Source of the DNA: a virus
Strand: one strand, 5' to 3'
IMG/VR virus record: IMGVR_UViG_3300031857_001726
Span: 1 to 20,398 of that record
Length of the DNA stretch: 20,398 bases
Within the stretch, counting starts at the first letter, position 1. Every line of letters starts with the position of its first letter. A model generated the notes under the pieces. The model was not told the DNA's origin and did no database searches. It worked only from the letters and a program-made list of their open reading frames with translations. Both the position numbers and the translations under genes were made by a program. Below are positions 1-9,800 of this stretch, piece by piece.

Positions 1-212
1 TCACATTGTGGAAATGTATTTTCATCAATCTTTGTAATGTCTCCTAAGTTTCCTAATTGTGTCGTATGTAGTGCGTCATAACATTCATTTGCTTGTTTGA
101 AGTTGTCACAATTCGCAACAACTTCGTGATCTACACCAATGTATTTTAATGCTAATTCTTGGGTTCCATATCCGGAAAATAAAGAAATAACTTTTAATTT
201 ATTCTTCTCCAT
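1..212 (-). CDS. DNA (cytosine-5-)-methyltransferase, N-terminal part (runs off left edge)
   Basis: About 70 codons of a Dcm-type C5-cytosine DNA methyltransferase are visible before the window ends. The protein begins MEKNKLKVISLFSGYGTQE. This is family motif I, the S-adenosylmethionine-binding loop (usual form LFSGxGGxxxAL), and is followed by a CD pair at about residues 43-44 and the NLGDIT segment near residue 58 that usually follows motif II. The target-recognition domain and the catalytic Pro-Cys motif lie outside the window. I chose the ATG at 212 because it is in frame with the motif and fits a translationally coupled start: it overlaps the last 14 bases of the uvsX-like gene in another frame. 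The role would be methylation of phage DNA, for protection from host restriction or as part of base modification. The family call is firm; target sequence and completeness are unknown. Confidence 0.87.
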   Translation of the reverse strand, partial: MEKNKLKVISLFSGYGTQELALKYIGVDHEVVANCDNFKQANECYDALHTTQLGNLGDITKIDENTFPQC

Positions 213-1218
213 AAACTTTTTCTTCTTTTTCTGTTTTCAAATCAAAATCTCCATCTACACCGATTATTTGTTTCCAATATTCGGCCTGTTCACTCTTGTA
301 AGTCTCAATTGACTTTTTCTCTTCTGTAGTGTCTTTTCCAGGTAGAAATCCGTGTGGCGTTACAATAATTTTTCCATCTTCAAAACCAAGTCCGTTAATG
401 TGGTTTTTCATAACAGATACTTTTGTTCTTGATGCAAATTTAACAGTTCTCTTATCTTTTGTTGCGGTAATCTTTGTTGTGCCAGCACCTTTTTGATTTC
501 CAAACAAGAATACCAAAGATGAGTTTAACCAAATTGCTTCACCACCTTTTGCTTTAATTTTTGGTTGACCAAATGGATTATCTGGAAGTTCAACCCAAGG
601 TTGGTTCACAATAATGAGTGTATTTTCATATTTTGATCCAGCTTTTCTTGATCCGGAAATTCTTTGATTAATTCCCATACCAATTTTATCTGCAAGAACT
701 GAAGCGTTGTGTTGTTTACCACCTTTACCTTCATAGGTCATCTTACAAGGAACAGAACCTACAGAGTCCCACAAGAAACACAAACTATAATCAAGTTCAC
801 CCTTTTCTTGAGCGTCAAGCATATCATTTATATAATCAGTAATTTGTTCAATGTAATCAAAGTTATTATTAAAGATAAAAAATCCATCCCAAGCAAGTTC
901 ACCGGTTTCTTCATCAACAACTTCTTCACATTCAAACCCCATAAGTTTTGCGTGATCAAAAGACCACTTTTGTTCTGTAATAATGAACACTGGTAGGATT
1001 TCTTTCTTCTGAGCATCAACGGCCGTTTTTACGAGTGCTGTTGTTTTACCGGTATCAGAGTGCCCTAAAAACATATTAATATGTCCTATAGCCGGACCAG
1101 GAAGACCCACAGCGTCAAGAAAGGCTTCACCAAGATCAAAATATCTTTGTTGTTTATATTTTGCATCAGAAGAGAATTTCTTCTTTACAGAACTAAAATC
1201 ATTTTTCTTAATTGCCAT
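199..1218 (-). CDS. uvsX: UvsX/RecA-type recombinase
   Basis: This 339-residue protein is a T4 UvsX-like strand-exchange recombinase. It polymerises on single-stranded DNA covered by the gp32-type protein and drives recombination-dependent replication and repair. The Walker A motif GHSDTGKT lies at residues 52-59. The Walker B segment SLCFLWDSVG has its acidic residue at D151. A KAKGGEAIWLNSS segment matches the conserved region around DNA-binding loop L2 of RecA-type proteins. T4 UvsX has about 390 residues, so this is a compact but complete-looking member. The start MAIKKND follows an A-rich leader with no Shine-Dalgarno sequence. The gene begins 10 bases after the glycosyltransferase stop, so the two are probably co-transcribed, and its 3' end overlaps the methyltransferase start. 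The family call is strong; assignment as UvsX rather than another RecA paralogue rests on the phage context. Confidence 0.93.
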   Translation of the reverse strand: MAIKKNDFSSVKKKFSSDAKYKQQRYFDLGEAFLDAVGLPGPAIGHINMFLGHSDTGKTTALVKTAVDAQKKEILPVFIITEQKWSFDHAKLMGFECEEVVDEETGELAWDGFFIFNNNFDYIEQITDYINDMLDAQEKGELDYSLCFLWDSVGSVPCKMTYEGKGGKQHNASVLADKIGMGINQRISGSRKAGSKYENTLIIVNQPWVELPDNPFGQPKIKAKGGEAIWLNSSLVFLFGNQKGAGTTKITATKDKRTVKFASRTKVSVMKNHINGLGFEDGKIIVTPHGFLPGKDTTEEKKSIETYKSEQAEYWKQIIGVDGDFDLKTEKEEKVYGEE

Positions 1219-1228
1219 ATTTTTTTAT

Positions 1229-1909
1229 TTAATTATAAGGAATCATTTTGTAATAATCATTAGTAAAATGTGGTTTCAATACAAAATTTCCGTGATTATT
1301 TTTTGTCATATGATCAATTTTTTCATACAACTTTTCTGTTGGTGTGTCACCAAAACCTGATACGTGATAAGTATTCATCCCCCACCTATAAATCATTGTT
1401 GGTTTTCCATCACTTTCATAGATCTTTGGTCTAAATTTATATGTAATATCAAAGTCTTCACCAAAACTTTTATCTGGGAACTGGATCCTATTTATATATT
1501 TTTTTGTATAGACATTCCCATTATTAACATTACCACCAATACTTTCAAATTTGTTATGTAAGAAAAAATAATGTTGTTTTGGTCTATATACATCATATCC
1601 AGGATTGTTTAATATAAACTCCTCTGATATTTTAAGTGCGTCCGGTCCAAGAAGATCATCATCGTCCAATCTGTAAATGCATTCATTTTGACATTGTTTA
1701 AATCCCCATTCTAATTTTTTAGATAAATTTGGGAATCTTTCTGCTAAATTGAATATCTTAATTTGTGGGTGATCGTAAGTGTAATGTGTGTTTGGGCTGT
1801 CATTTACAATTACCATTTCACCGTTTTTATAATCTTGTAATAAAAACGACTGAATTGCCTCTTCAAGGAGGTGATGTCTTTGATATGTTAGTGTTAAAAC
1901 GGAAATCAT
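1229..1909 (-). CDS. Family 2 (GT-A fold) glycosyltransferase
   Basis: A 226-residue GT-A fold glycosyltransferase. The N-terminus is a typical nucleotide-sugar-binding strand and helix (ISVLTLTYQRHHLLEEAIQS), with VIVND at 33-37. An acidic metal-binding run RLDDDDL (Asp 82-85) supplies the DXD motif. FGEDFD at 149-154 sits where family 2 enzymes carry the catalytic base. No membrane segment is apparent, so it should be cytoplasmic. It would transfer a sugar from a nucleotide sugar, but the acceptor cannot be read from sequence. Two options are host cell-surface glycan, or modified phage DNA bases, the latter suggested by the cytosine methyltransferase two genes downstream. It lies between the gp32-like gene's terminator and uvsX, where T4 has no such gene. 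The fold is confident, the substrate unknown. Confidence 0.88.
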   Translation of the reverse strand: MISVLTLTYQRHHLLEEAIQSFLLQDYKNGEMVIVNDSPNTHYTYDHPQIKIFNLAERFPNLSKKLEWGFKQCQNECIYRLDDDDLLGPDALKISEEFILNNPGYDVYRPKQHYFFLHNKFESIGGNVNNGNVYTKKYINRIQFPDKSFGEDFDITYKFRPKIYESDGKPTMIYRWGMNTYHVSGFGDTPTEKLYEKIDHMTKNNHGNFVLKPHFTNDYYKMIPYN

Positions 1910-1930
1910 TTAATAAGGTTGAGGACGTAT

Positions 1931-1973
1931 AATTAAACAAAATAAGGTTGGAGACTTATGCCGGTCTCCAACC
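1931..1973 (-). terminator. Rho-independent terminator after the gp32-like gene
   Basis: A perfect 10-bp inverted repeat, GGTTGGAGAC (1946-1955) and GTCTCCAACC (1964-1973), is separated by an 8-base loop. Read on the minus strand, the stem is followed by a T-rich tract, TTATTTTGTTTAATT. It lies 10 bases past the stop of the single-strand-binding protein gene and is the cleanest hairpin in this part of the window. It should uncouple abundant SSB synthesis from the downstream glycosyltransferase, uvsX and methyltransferase genes, unless there is read-through. Confidence 0.87.
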
Positions 1974-1982
1974 AATTAGACT

Positions 1983-2849
1983 TTAGAACGGAAGTTCTTC
2001 ATCAACCTCATCATTCATTTGTGGATCCTCAGTTTTGGTCTCACTATTTGATTTTCCACCACCAAGAGAAATCTCAGCTTCAGATGAATCACCATAGATG
2101 TATTTACCTGCATCTGAATCCCACTTCGGAGTTTCACCTCTTGCAATTGCTTCAAGGTACTCGGTTGGTTTTTTAGAGTAAACATCCTCCCAAGTAAGTT
2201 CGTCACTTACCCAACTTTCCATAGTTTCCTCGTCTTCGTGAACCGGAGACGGATCATCGTACATTACAGTTTGGATTACTGTGTAGAACGCACCTTTTGG
2301 TGTTTTTGCTTTTGTAAGTTCAAGAATTAGATCTCGCCCTTTTTCAGCGTCAGCAACATCACCCTTTGCTTTGTAGATAGGAATGATCTTATCAAAGATC
2401 CCTTCTTGTTTGTAATTGTGTTTGAATCGCCAGAATTTTGGTCCGTCTTGTTCATTGTCACGATCAATTACTTTAACAATATAAAACTTACGAGGTTTGT
2501 ATTGTTTAGCAAGTTCCTTATCGGACTCTTTACCGGTTGCCATAAGTTCTTCGTAAACTTCACTTAATGGTGATTTCTCATTGTCATTTTTTCCTGGATC
2601 ATAGAACTTCTGCCATTTTCCATCAATAAGAATTTCGTGGAACCATACTTCTTTGAATGGTGATGATCCGTCTGGTGTAGGTAGGATACGGATTCTTTTT
2701 TGTGCTTGCTTTTCATTGTCTTTAAGTATCGCAGCAAAATACTTTTTCATTCTTTCTTCTTGTGACATTTTTGAAGTGGAAGAAGAACCACTTTGTTTTG
2801 AGCTCTCATACTGTGCCAAAACCGCATCTAAAACATTGTTTGTCGCCAT
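1983..2849 (-). CDS. 32: gp32-like single-stranded DNA-binding protein
   Basis: A 288-residue protein of the T4 gp32 type, which coats single-stranded DNA and recruits replication and recombination partners. The layout matches: a polar N-terminal arm (residues 1-35, for cooperative binding), an OB-fold core beginning around KRIRILPTP with many aromatic and basic residues (KFWRFKHNYKQEG, GKWQKFYDPG), and a Ser/Asp/Glu-rich tail from about residue 240. T4 gp32 has 301 residues. Two features differ. I find no cysteine in the translation, so the zinc site of T4 gp32 (three Cys and one His) is absent. The extreme C-terminus is DEVDEELPF, resembling the acidic tip of bacterial SSB, which ends in DDDIPF. 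The gene has its own promoter and terminator, fitting a product needed in large amounts. The identity rests on pattern and context with uvsX, not an alignment. Confidence 0.85.
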   Translation of the reverse strand: MATNNVLDAVLAQYESSKQSGSSSTSKMSQEERMKKYFAAILKDNEKQAQKRIRILPTPDGSSPFKEVWFHEILIDGKWQKFYDPGKNDNEKSPLSEVYEELMATGKESDKELAKQYKPRKFYIVKVIDRDNEQDGPKFWRFKHNYKQEGIFDKIIPIYKAKGDVADAEKGRDLILELTKAKTPKGAFYTVIQTVMYDDPSPVHEDEETMESWVSDELTWEDVYSKKPTEYLEAIARGETPKWDSDAGKYIYGDSSEAEISLGGGKSNSETKTEDPQMNDEVDEELPF

Positions 2850-2879
2850 ATATTTGTGTTATTAAAAGTTTACAAGTTA

Positions 2880-2908
2880 AGTATAAATTAAAAATTCGTC
2901 GCAGTCAA
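2880..2908 (-). promoter_or_regulatory. Sigma70-type promoter of the gp32-like gene
   Basis: On the minus strand TTGACT (2908-2903) is followed by a 17-base spacer and TATACT (2885-2880). Each hexamer matches the sigma70 consensus in five of six positions. The -10 element is 30 bases upstream of the ATG, just after the preceding terminator and just before the SSB gene, where a promoter is expected. Host RNA polymerase could use it early in infection. The late-type TATTTAT element is absent here. Confidence 0.72.
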
Positions 2909-2914
2909 TATCGT

Positions 2915-2954
2915 AAAAAATAAAAGTTTGGAGTTACAACGTGTAACCCCAAAC
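2915..2954 (-). terminator. Rho-independent terminator at the end of the tail/baseplate module
   Basis: Inverted repeats at 2926-2937 and 2943-2954 form a 12-bp stem with a 5-base loop and one G-U pair when read on the minus strand (GTTTGGGGTTAC against GTAACTCCAAAC). A TTTTATTTTTTA tract follows. The stem begins one base after the stop codon of the proline-rich protein gene. It separates late structural transcription from the promoter of the gp32-like gene. Confidence 0.88.
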
Positions 2955-2955
2955 A

Positions 2956-3624
2956 TTACATCATATTTTCATCTTCTTCATCATAATCCTGGAAAGATGT
3001 TCTTACTTCTTCTGGTGAGTAATCCTCAACCTCATCAGAAGTTAAAACATATTCATTTTTTCCAGATTGTTTCATTTCTTCTTGTTTGTCTTGGAAGAAA
3101 TCGGAAAGTTTTTGTTTGAACGGTCCGGAATCTAAACTTCTTAATTCAAGTTTTTCTTCTGGTGTTTTTGGTTTGAACTCATCAATTTTAGCTTCAAGAC
3201 TATTAATCTTAGTTACAAGTTGATCCATTTCACCAAGTTTAGATTCAAGGTTTGATAATTGTGAGAATAAATTATTAAAATATTCTTCTTGTTTATCAGA
3301 CATAGTTTTTTGTGTATCAACAAGGTCAGTAATATCAAGTGTTTCTTCACCACCTTCTTCTTCTGCCCCAACTTCCTCAACATCAGCGTCTGCTGCAACA
3401 TCAATTGGTGTTCCCTCTTCCGGTGCTGGTGCTTCAGCGGGAGGTGCTGGTGGTGCTCCGGGATCTCCTAGAGGTGGTGGTACTGCTCCAGCGTCACCAG
3501 CCGGTACGTCTCCTCCTGGAGGTGGTGGTAAATCACCTGGAGGTGGCGGAGCTTGTTCCATTATATAGTTATTGATACTTTTGTATCTCTCAATTTCTTC
3601 TAAAATTTTATTATCAATTCCCAT
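2956..3624 (-). CDS. Proline-rich, coiled-coil acidic protein of unknown function
   Basis: I do not recognise a family for this 222-residue protein. It has a short amphipathic N-terminal helix (residues 1-22, ILEEIERYKSINNYIME). A Pro/Gly/Ala-rich disordered stretch at about 24-70 with runs such as PPPPGDLPPPPGG follows, then a very acidic segment at about 72-100. A predicted coiled coil at about 105-150 (SQLSNLESKLGEMDQLVTKINSLEAKI) leads to a charged C-terminal third ending DYDEEDENMM. There is no signal peptide or membrane segment. It starts one base after the stop of the 74-residue gene and ends at a strong terminator, so the two form the last unit of the structural module. A virion-associated, scaffold-like or assembly role is possible from position and disorder alone. 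The G/C-rich proline codons stand out against the AT-rich surroundings. Confidence 0.8.
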   Translation of the reverse strand: MGIDNKILEEIERYKSINNYIMEQAPPPPGDLPPPPGGDVPAGDAGAVPPPLGDPGAPPAPPAEAPAPEEGTPIDVAADADVEEVGAEEEGGEETLDITDLVDTQKTMSDKQEEYFNNLFSQLSNLESKLGEMDQLVTKINSLEAKIDEFKPKTPEEKLELRSLDSGPFKQKLSDFFQDKQEEMKQSGKNEYVLTSDEVEDYSPEEVRTSFQDYDEEDENMM

Positions 3625-3625
3625 T

Positions 3626-3850
3626 TTATCCGTTTAATAAAGTTTTTATTCCTGATTTTGTTTCAACTTGGACTTTCTTAAATTGTCTCATAGTATTGTC
3701 CACTCTTTCAATTAGACCGTCTTTCATTCTGATTGTGTAGCAATCTCCAGTATCAAGATCACAAACTTGTTTTGTACCATCCCCATTATCTTTTTCGGAT
3801 ACTCTTGTGTTTTTTCCAAGATAATTATCCAATATTAGTTTTGTGCTCAT
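3626..3850 (-). CDS. Small conserved-looking protein of unknown function
   Basis: A 74-residue, mildly basic soluble protein without recognised motifs. It has two cysteines in a CDLDTGDC segment (about residues 30-37), which could form a small turn with a disulfide or metal. It has no membrane segment. The start MSTKLILDNYLG has no Shine-Dalgarno sequence and is preceded by a TATTTATA-type late element and an AT-rich palindrome. Tight coupling to the next gene (one base between stop and ATG) and the late-type element suggest it is a real late gene, perhaps structural. No function can be assigned from sequence. Confidence 0.72.
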   Translation of the reverse strand: MSTKLILDNYLGKNTRVSEKDNGDGTKQVCDLDTGDCYTIRMKDGLIERVDNTMRQFKKVQVETKSGIKTLLNG

Positions 3851-3864
3851 ATAAAATATTTTAT
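3851..3864. repeat. Perfect 14-bp AT palindrome abutting a start codon
   Basis: ATAAAATATTTTAT is a perfect palindrome directly next to the ATG of the 74-residue protein gene. A second small palindrome, TATCTA-A-TAGATA, lies at 3872-3884, overlapping the edge of the late-type element. Both stems are pure or nearly pure A/T, too weak for a terminator. They could be operator-like or simply chance in an AT-rich leader. Confidence 0.45.
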
Positions 3865-3865
3865 A

Positions 3866-3873
3866 TATAAATA
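3866..3873 (-). promoter_or_regulatory. Candidate late promoter element TATTTATA
   Basis: TATTTATA on the minus strand, 15 bases before the ATG of the 74-residue protein gene. This is one of five copies of a TATTTAT element, usually followed by an ATAAAA-rich tract, found in the gaps before structural genes. Its place between the giant baseplate gene and the next unit fits a -10-like element for late transcription. Confidence 0.5.
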
Positions 3874-3892
3874 TCTAATAGATAGAAAAAAA

Positions 3893-6800
3893 TTAAGTTA
3901 ATGTCTTTAAATACTCTATTGGTACCGCAATTTTATTACCTAATTTAGTTTTTTCAGGTTGTGGTAAATCATCCCACACTTTATCTTCAACATTTGATGG
4001 CCACAATGTGACATTTGCTTTTGCTAATTTCTCTTTATATGTATTATCATTTGGGTCATCCAAATCATAACTTATTATTTTTGATACTTTAGGTTGGAAT
4101 TTGGCAATAAAGAAATCTACAAAACTATCAAATGAATCAAACGATGCTAATGGTATGTTTTCATTTTGTCCTCTATTAATACAATAGTATTTTTTATTAA
4201 AGTATCCAGTTAATGACCCACCCCAAGGATTTATATTTAAATTTACCGATGCATAATTATGGTCATAAGAAGAATATGATTGTCCATTTCCACTTTCAAC
4301 ATACATAGTGCCGATAATAAATTCCAAAAGTTTTAACTTATTATCATTATCTAAACTTGTAGCATTTACCTTTTGATTAATTGTGACAATTGCCTCTTTA
4401 AATGTTTTTGTTGTTTTAGTTGGTGTTACATTTGTATACGAAGCAAAACTCGAATTAAGATTTGATGAACAGTTTTGATTTGCTGTTAATACATTTTTAT
4501 CACCATTAATTCTATTAATAACTTCTGATTTTTGTGCTAAAACATTATTTTTTTCTGCAATTTCTTTATCTTGTTGTGCCAACCTTTCTTTAAGGGTTTC
4601 TAAAATTTTTGTTGTTAATGATTGTAATAAACTATCAATTGCTGGAATACTGTAGAAAGGTTGTCTTTGACCTTCAAAAGTTGTATCAAATCCATTTTCA
4701 CTAATTCTATGTGTTATGTTTGTAATCATATATGGCCCACTAAACAAAGGTATGTTTCTTAGATTAAAGTACATTGTTGGTTGGATTAACGCATTTCCCA
4801 TCATATCTATTGAACACCTATAACTTCTATTTCTATAGACATTATATAGTGAAGCACTTTGTGACGCTCCTCCTCTATTTCTACTTTGATTTGCCATTTG
4901 TGTTAGCATTTGTTCGGATTCGGCAGTTGGTTGTCCCGGATCTTGTGCAATATCAATTTGTTTAAATACTTGTTGATTTTGAGGTCCAAAATCTACATTA
5001 AACCCAACAACTTTGTTTGACTTATCCCAATTTGTTTTACCTTCTTGATTTTCTAATAATGGATTATCGGTTGCTCTTCTTAAATCAAAGGCGTCATCTC
5101 TAAATCTATAATCAACATTATCATTAAGTGCTAAGTGGTTACTTGGTACTGATGTGTATATTGATACGTATTTGGCACTAGTATCTCTATAATCAACCGT
5201 TAAAAACGTCCCAAATAATGAATTTGCAAATTCCAATGTTCCTTCTGGTTTTGGTGTTGGATTTTTTGAGACATCCTGTACGTTGTAAAAATTAGCATAT
5301 GATGGCACAATAAAAGACTTAAATCTATTTTCAACAAAAATGTTTTCAACAAGTCCAAGCATATTGTTTTTATAATCCATATATTCAATCATATCTTTGG
5401 CTTTGAATATATCGACAAATATTTTTTGTCCAACGTCCCTGCTGGCTCTATCTAAAATCATTATATCTTCAAAGATTGTTTTTGATTTAAAATCACCACC
5501 GGAGATCCATTTATCGTTAATTGCTTTTAACGTTTCCCAAATTTCAAGTCTTGTTTGTTCTCCGTTAAATTCTGTAAATTTAACTCCAGTATCAACTGGT
5601 TCTATATTAACAGATGATAATTTGGCTCTGGTTTTAACTAAAGTATCGTCTAAAATTAAATTTAAATAAGTTTGTCCATCATTTAAATATTGATTCATCA
5701 ATTCAAAAAACTTTAATTGATTTAGAGTATCATCATTTAGTTTTTGTGTTGCATATAATTTTATTATTGGTGAAAATAATTTGACATTTGTTGGTGTAAA
5801 CGAAACATCCATATCAATAAAAAAGTCCGTTATATAAGAACCACTATCAGAATACACTAATTGAGGTATTTGTGAGAATCCAACATAAGTTTCAAGGGCT
5901 TCCCACGCGTCCGGATATTGTGATTTTGATTGTGTTAATGTTATTGATCCTCCATTAAACGGTAGTGCGTTTGGTGTTCCAATAACATAACCTTCCCACG
6001 AATATCTATCTTGAATGAATTGGGGTGAGAATGAATAAAATAATTTTCTATCAAAATTTGTTGGGTTTCCGTGTCTAAAGACCACCATATAATTCATAAA
6101 TTCATCTATGGTTTTTTGTATGTTACTTTTTTGATCTTCGGTTATTTTATTTATAAGTGCCGTACCTTGCAAGTTTGAGTTGTTTGGTACTAAGAATAAT
6201 GATCTCATCAATCCCTGGAAATTTTCATTCCTATCTTGGATTGCTTTTTCACTTGTATTTGAGGATAGAATAGTCTGAAATCCATCAATTGATTTACTAA
6301 AATTCAAAAATTGAGTTTCAAATTCGTCTAAAATTTCTGGTGAAAATGTTGTAAACAATTCGTCAATCTTTGAATACTTTGTCCCATCTCCAAAAATACC
6401 AAAATTTTGTTGTTGTTCTTGGTCGTTAAAAATATCTCTCATATATTCATCTGGATCTGGTTTACTTACAAGACTATCATTAAAATACCCATAATTAGGT
6501 GCTTTCCAGAAAGTCCTAATAGATCCGTTATGAACCGCTGGATTATTACTTACGTTAATTCCTTGGAGTCCCAATATGTTAAAACATTCGGAATATGTTT
6601 GATTAACATTACTACCAAGAGATGGTAAAACATAAAGTGAATCTTCGTCTGATGTTAATAAGTAACAACTCCAAGGTCTTAAAGTTAATGATCTATTTGG
6701 GTTTGTAATATCAAAACCTGGTGTTCCAAGTATTGCGGAACTATCACTTAACACCATTCTAAATTTATTATTTAATGCATTTTGGATTGTTGAGTTTGAG

Positions 6801-9800
6801 TACCCACCAATATACTGATTGGCAACAACAAATGGTTTTGTTGATTCTGCAACACTAACAAAAGGTTGTGTTTGTGATGGTGTAACAATATACGTTCCAA
6901 TACCGCCTGGTGTTCCATTAACTTGACTAACAATTGTTGTATTTAAATCAACAGAACTGCCTGAAATGATAAAACCAGATTGTAAAACATTATAATTTAT
7001 TGTTAATACCTCCATAGTGTTTCCGGAGAAATAACAAGTACCATTTATTGTTTCAATTTCATTAAAAAGTTTTTCACCCTTTAAGAAAATACTAAAATCA
7101 TCAAATAATTTTGGGTAGAACCCAGTTGTTATTCTGGTTTGAGTATTTAAACCAAGTGTATAGTCCGCATCAAGGACAATATTATATAATTGACCATTTA
7201 CGGTTATTTGATAAGTAGTTAATGGGGATTGATTAAAAGGATCGTAATTTCTAATGTAATCAGTATTAGTCCAAACATTATCCAGAATATCAACACCAGT
7301 GTCTTTAAATGTTTTATACCTATGCCAGATTGATCCGTATTTTAAAATCCAAGAATATGGTAGTTCGTGTACGGCACCAAACTTTTTAAATGATGGTATA
7401 ATGTAACTTAAAGTATTCACACTTCCATCACTATTGTAAACTCGATATTTGTCTTTTAATGTTGCTAGGGGTAAACTATTTAAGAACAAATAAGCGGCAG
7501 ATTTATATTGTGATGTTTCTTCCGGATTAAACTTGAAACTATTAACCCCTTCTTGAATTGCATTTGTAAAATATGGTGTATTAAAAATTGATGTTGTTTG
7601 TTCAGCAATCAAATTACCATTATAATTTTGATATGATAAATTTCCTTCTGTTGTAAATTGATCTTCAATTTTTCTATTTTGATAGAATGTTGTTAGATTT
7701 GTTAAGTCAATTGTTTGATTAAAAACGGATTGTTTATAATTAAAATTTACAATAGGGTATATATCATTTTTATTTCTAATTGTCTTAATTGCTGAATCAT
7801 ACTCAAGTGTATCTGAGGTTTTAAATGTATCGATCTTTGACTGTATTGCATTTCCATATGCCAAATAATTTTTACACCAGTCAATATCAGTTAATGGGTA
7901 TGTATCACTAAAGTCGTATTCTTCATTAATTATATCACCACCAAAATATTTTTTTACTTGTTCGTCATTTTCAAGACCAACCCCTGGTAGTGCAATATTG
8001 TTTGTTAATATTTCACTTTTATATATCTCAAAAGGAACCTGTGTGTCATTACCAATATATGGTGTATTAAAAACTCCTCTAATAAAGTTTTGCCATGCCG
8101 GACCTTGTCCCTCATTTGAGATGTGTCTTAAAAATGTATTATATTGTGCTGAATTAATATTATACTCTTTAATCTTTTTTGTTAGAAATGGATTACTTGA
8201 TCCAAGAGCTGTTACAATATTTGTCGTTTCAGATTCTGCAACATAGGTTTGAATGTTTGAATCCTTAATTGACTTTCTGTTAAACTTTGAATAAAAAGAA
8301 TTTAATAACATTCTTTCATATAGTTCATAGAAAAATTTAACTTCTTCTGTGTTTAGGTAGACATCATTACCAATTGTAAATTCGATCCCATTAAAACTAA
8401 ACCTTTGTGGTTTTGTTTCTTGGTTACTACCGTCACCAAAATCAAATGGTGGTGACTCACGTTCAACAAAACCTCTAAGAAATTCTTCAACAAACTGTAC
8501 TTCTGGCCAAATTTCTGGAACAAAAGCATTAATTTTATTTGCAATAATAACATCACCCGGATATTTTAGTTCATATTTTTCTTTACCGTCAACTAAATTT
8601 TCAACAATTAGTTGTGGCCAAGGATAGATTGGTGGATCCGTTTCATTTGTTTTTTTATCAACACTTGGTCCACCGGTTGCATTTCCTAAAATAGCTTTTT
8701 TTCTGTTGTCATCATCCCTTAACTCCCAGGCTTTAGTGTGAATATCATCCATCATTCTTAGGAATGCTTCACCTTGAGCAAAAAATACCGCTAAAATGTT
8801 TCTCATTGTTGGTTGGAAACCTAGCCCATTATTTTTATCTGCAAATTGGTCAGCGATTTCTTGTGTTAGTTTTTCTTCAACACCTTGTTTCTCAACAAGA
8901 AATTTTTCATCAGCTTTTTTTATAATATCTTCAAAAGAATTTGGTCCTGTGAAAAAAACCAAACCTGGGTAATTACTTAATAGATTACCCTTAACTAATT
9001 CAATTTCTAATACTTGTTTAGATTTTGTATATTCTGGAACACCAATATCAATTTTATTACCGGTTCTTTTATACATTGTTTCGGCAATATTAATATCAGT
9101 AATTTTAACTGGTTTAAAAAAAGTTGATATTTTTACTGATAGTGGTATTTTATCACCAACGGCTTTATTACCATTTAGTAATGCTAAATATTTTTTAATG
9201 ATCCCATCAAGTTCTGTGATTGCTTCATTTTGTTTATTAATGTCTGCAAACTCATCTTTAAATTTATAAAGTATCGTCTTTTGTTCGTCGTTTTGTATGA
9301 AAACATTTTTATTATCCAACCATTTTTTTGACCAAACGGCAACCGAACCCCCAAGATATACGTCAGTTTGGAAATCTCCTAAATTCTCGGAATATTTAGA
9401 CAGGTCATTTAATACATTTAAATTTTTTTTCTTGAAGTTTTCTTCAATACTTGTGATTAATAGCCCTAATCTTTTTTTCAATTCTAATATTGTAATCTCA
9501 GGGAAATCATTTTCAATTAACCCTTTTGATTTGTATTCGGAATATAGTTCTTTCATTTTTTGATACCCACCACTACTATAATTTACTGATGTGGTACTTT
9601 TACCATTTGACGCGCTATTTGATGTTGTACTTGCGCTATCAATTTTTATTCTATACATTTGTGGTACTGCCATCATTTGACCCCAAGTTACATTAGACAT
9701 TACAGTATATTTGTATGTATAAAATTTACATTGTATTCTAAAATTGTGTGTTGACGGATCAAAAGACGCATTAAATGTTTGTAACATTAATGGTAATCTA

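Noticed and set aside
3289-3575. Plus-strand open frames opposite the proline-rich gene
   Set aside because: They arise from the complement of Pro/Gly/Ala codons and give Leu/Val/Cys-rich sequence without start context; the minus-strand gene has clear one-base coupling to its neighbour and a terminator.
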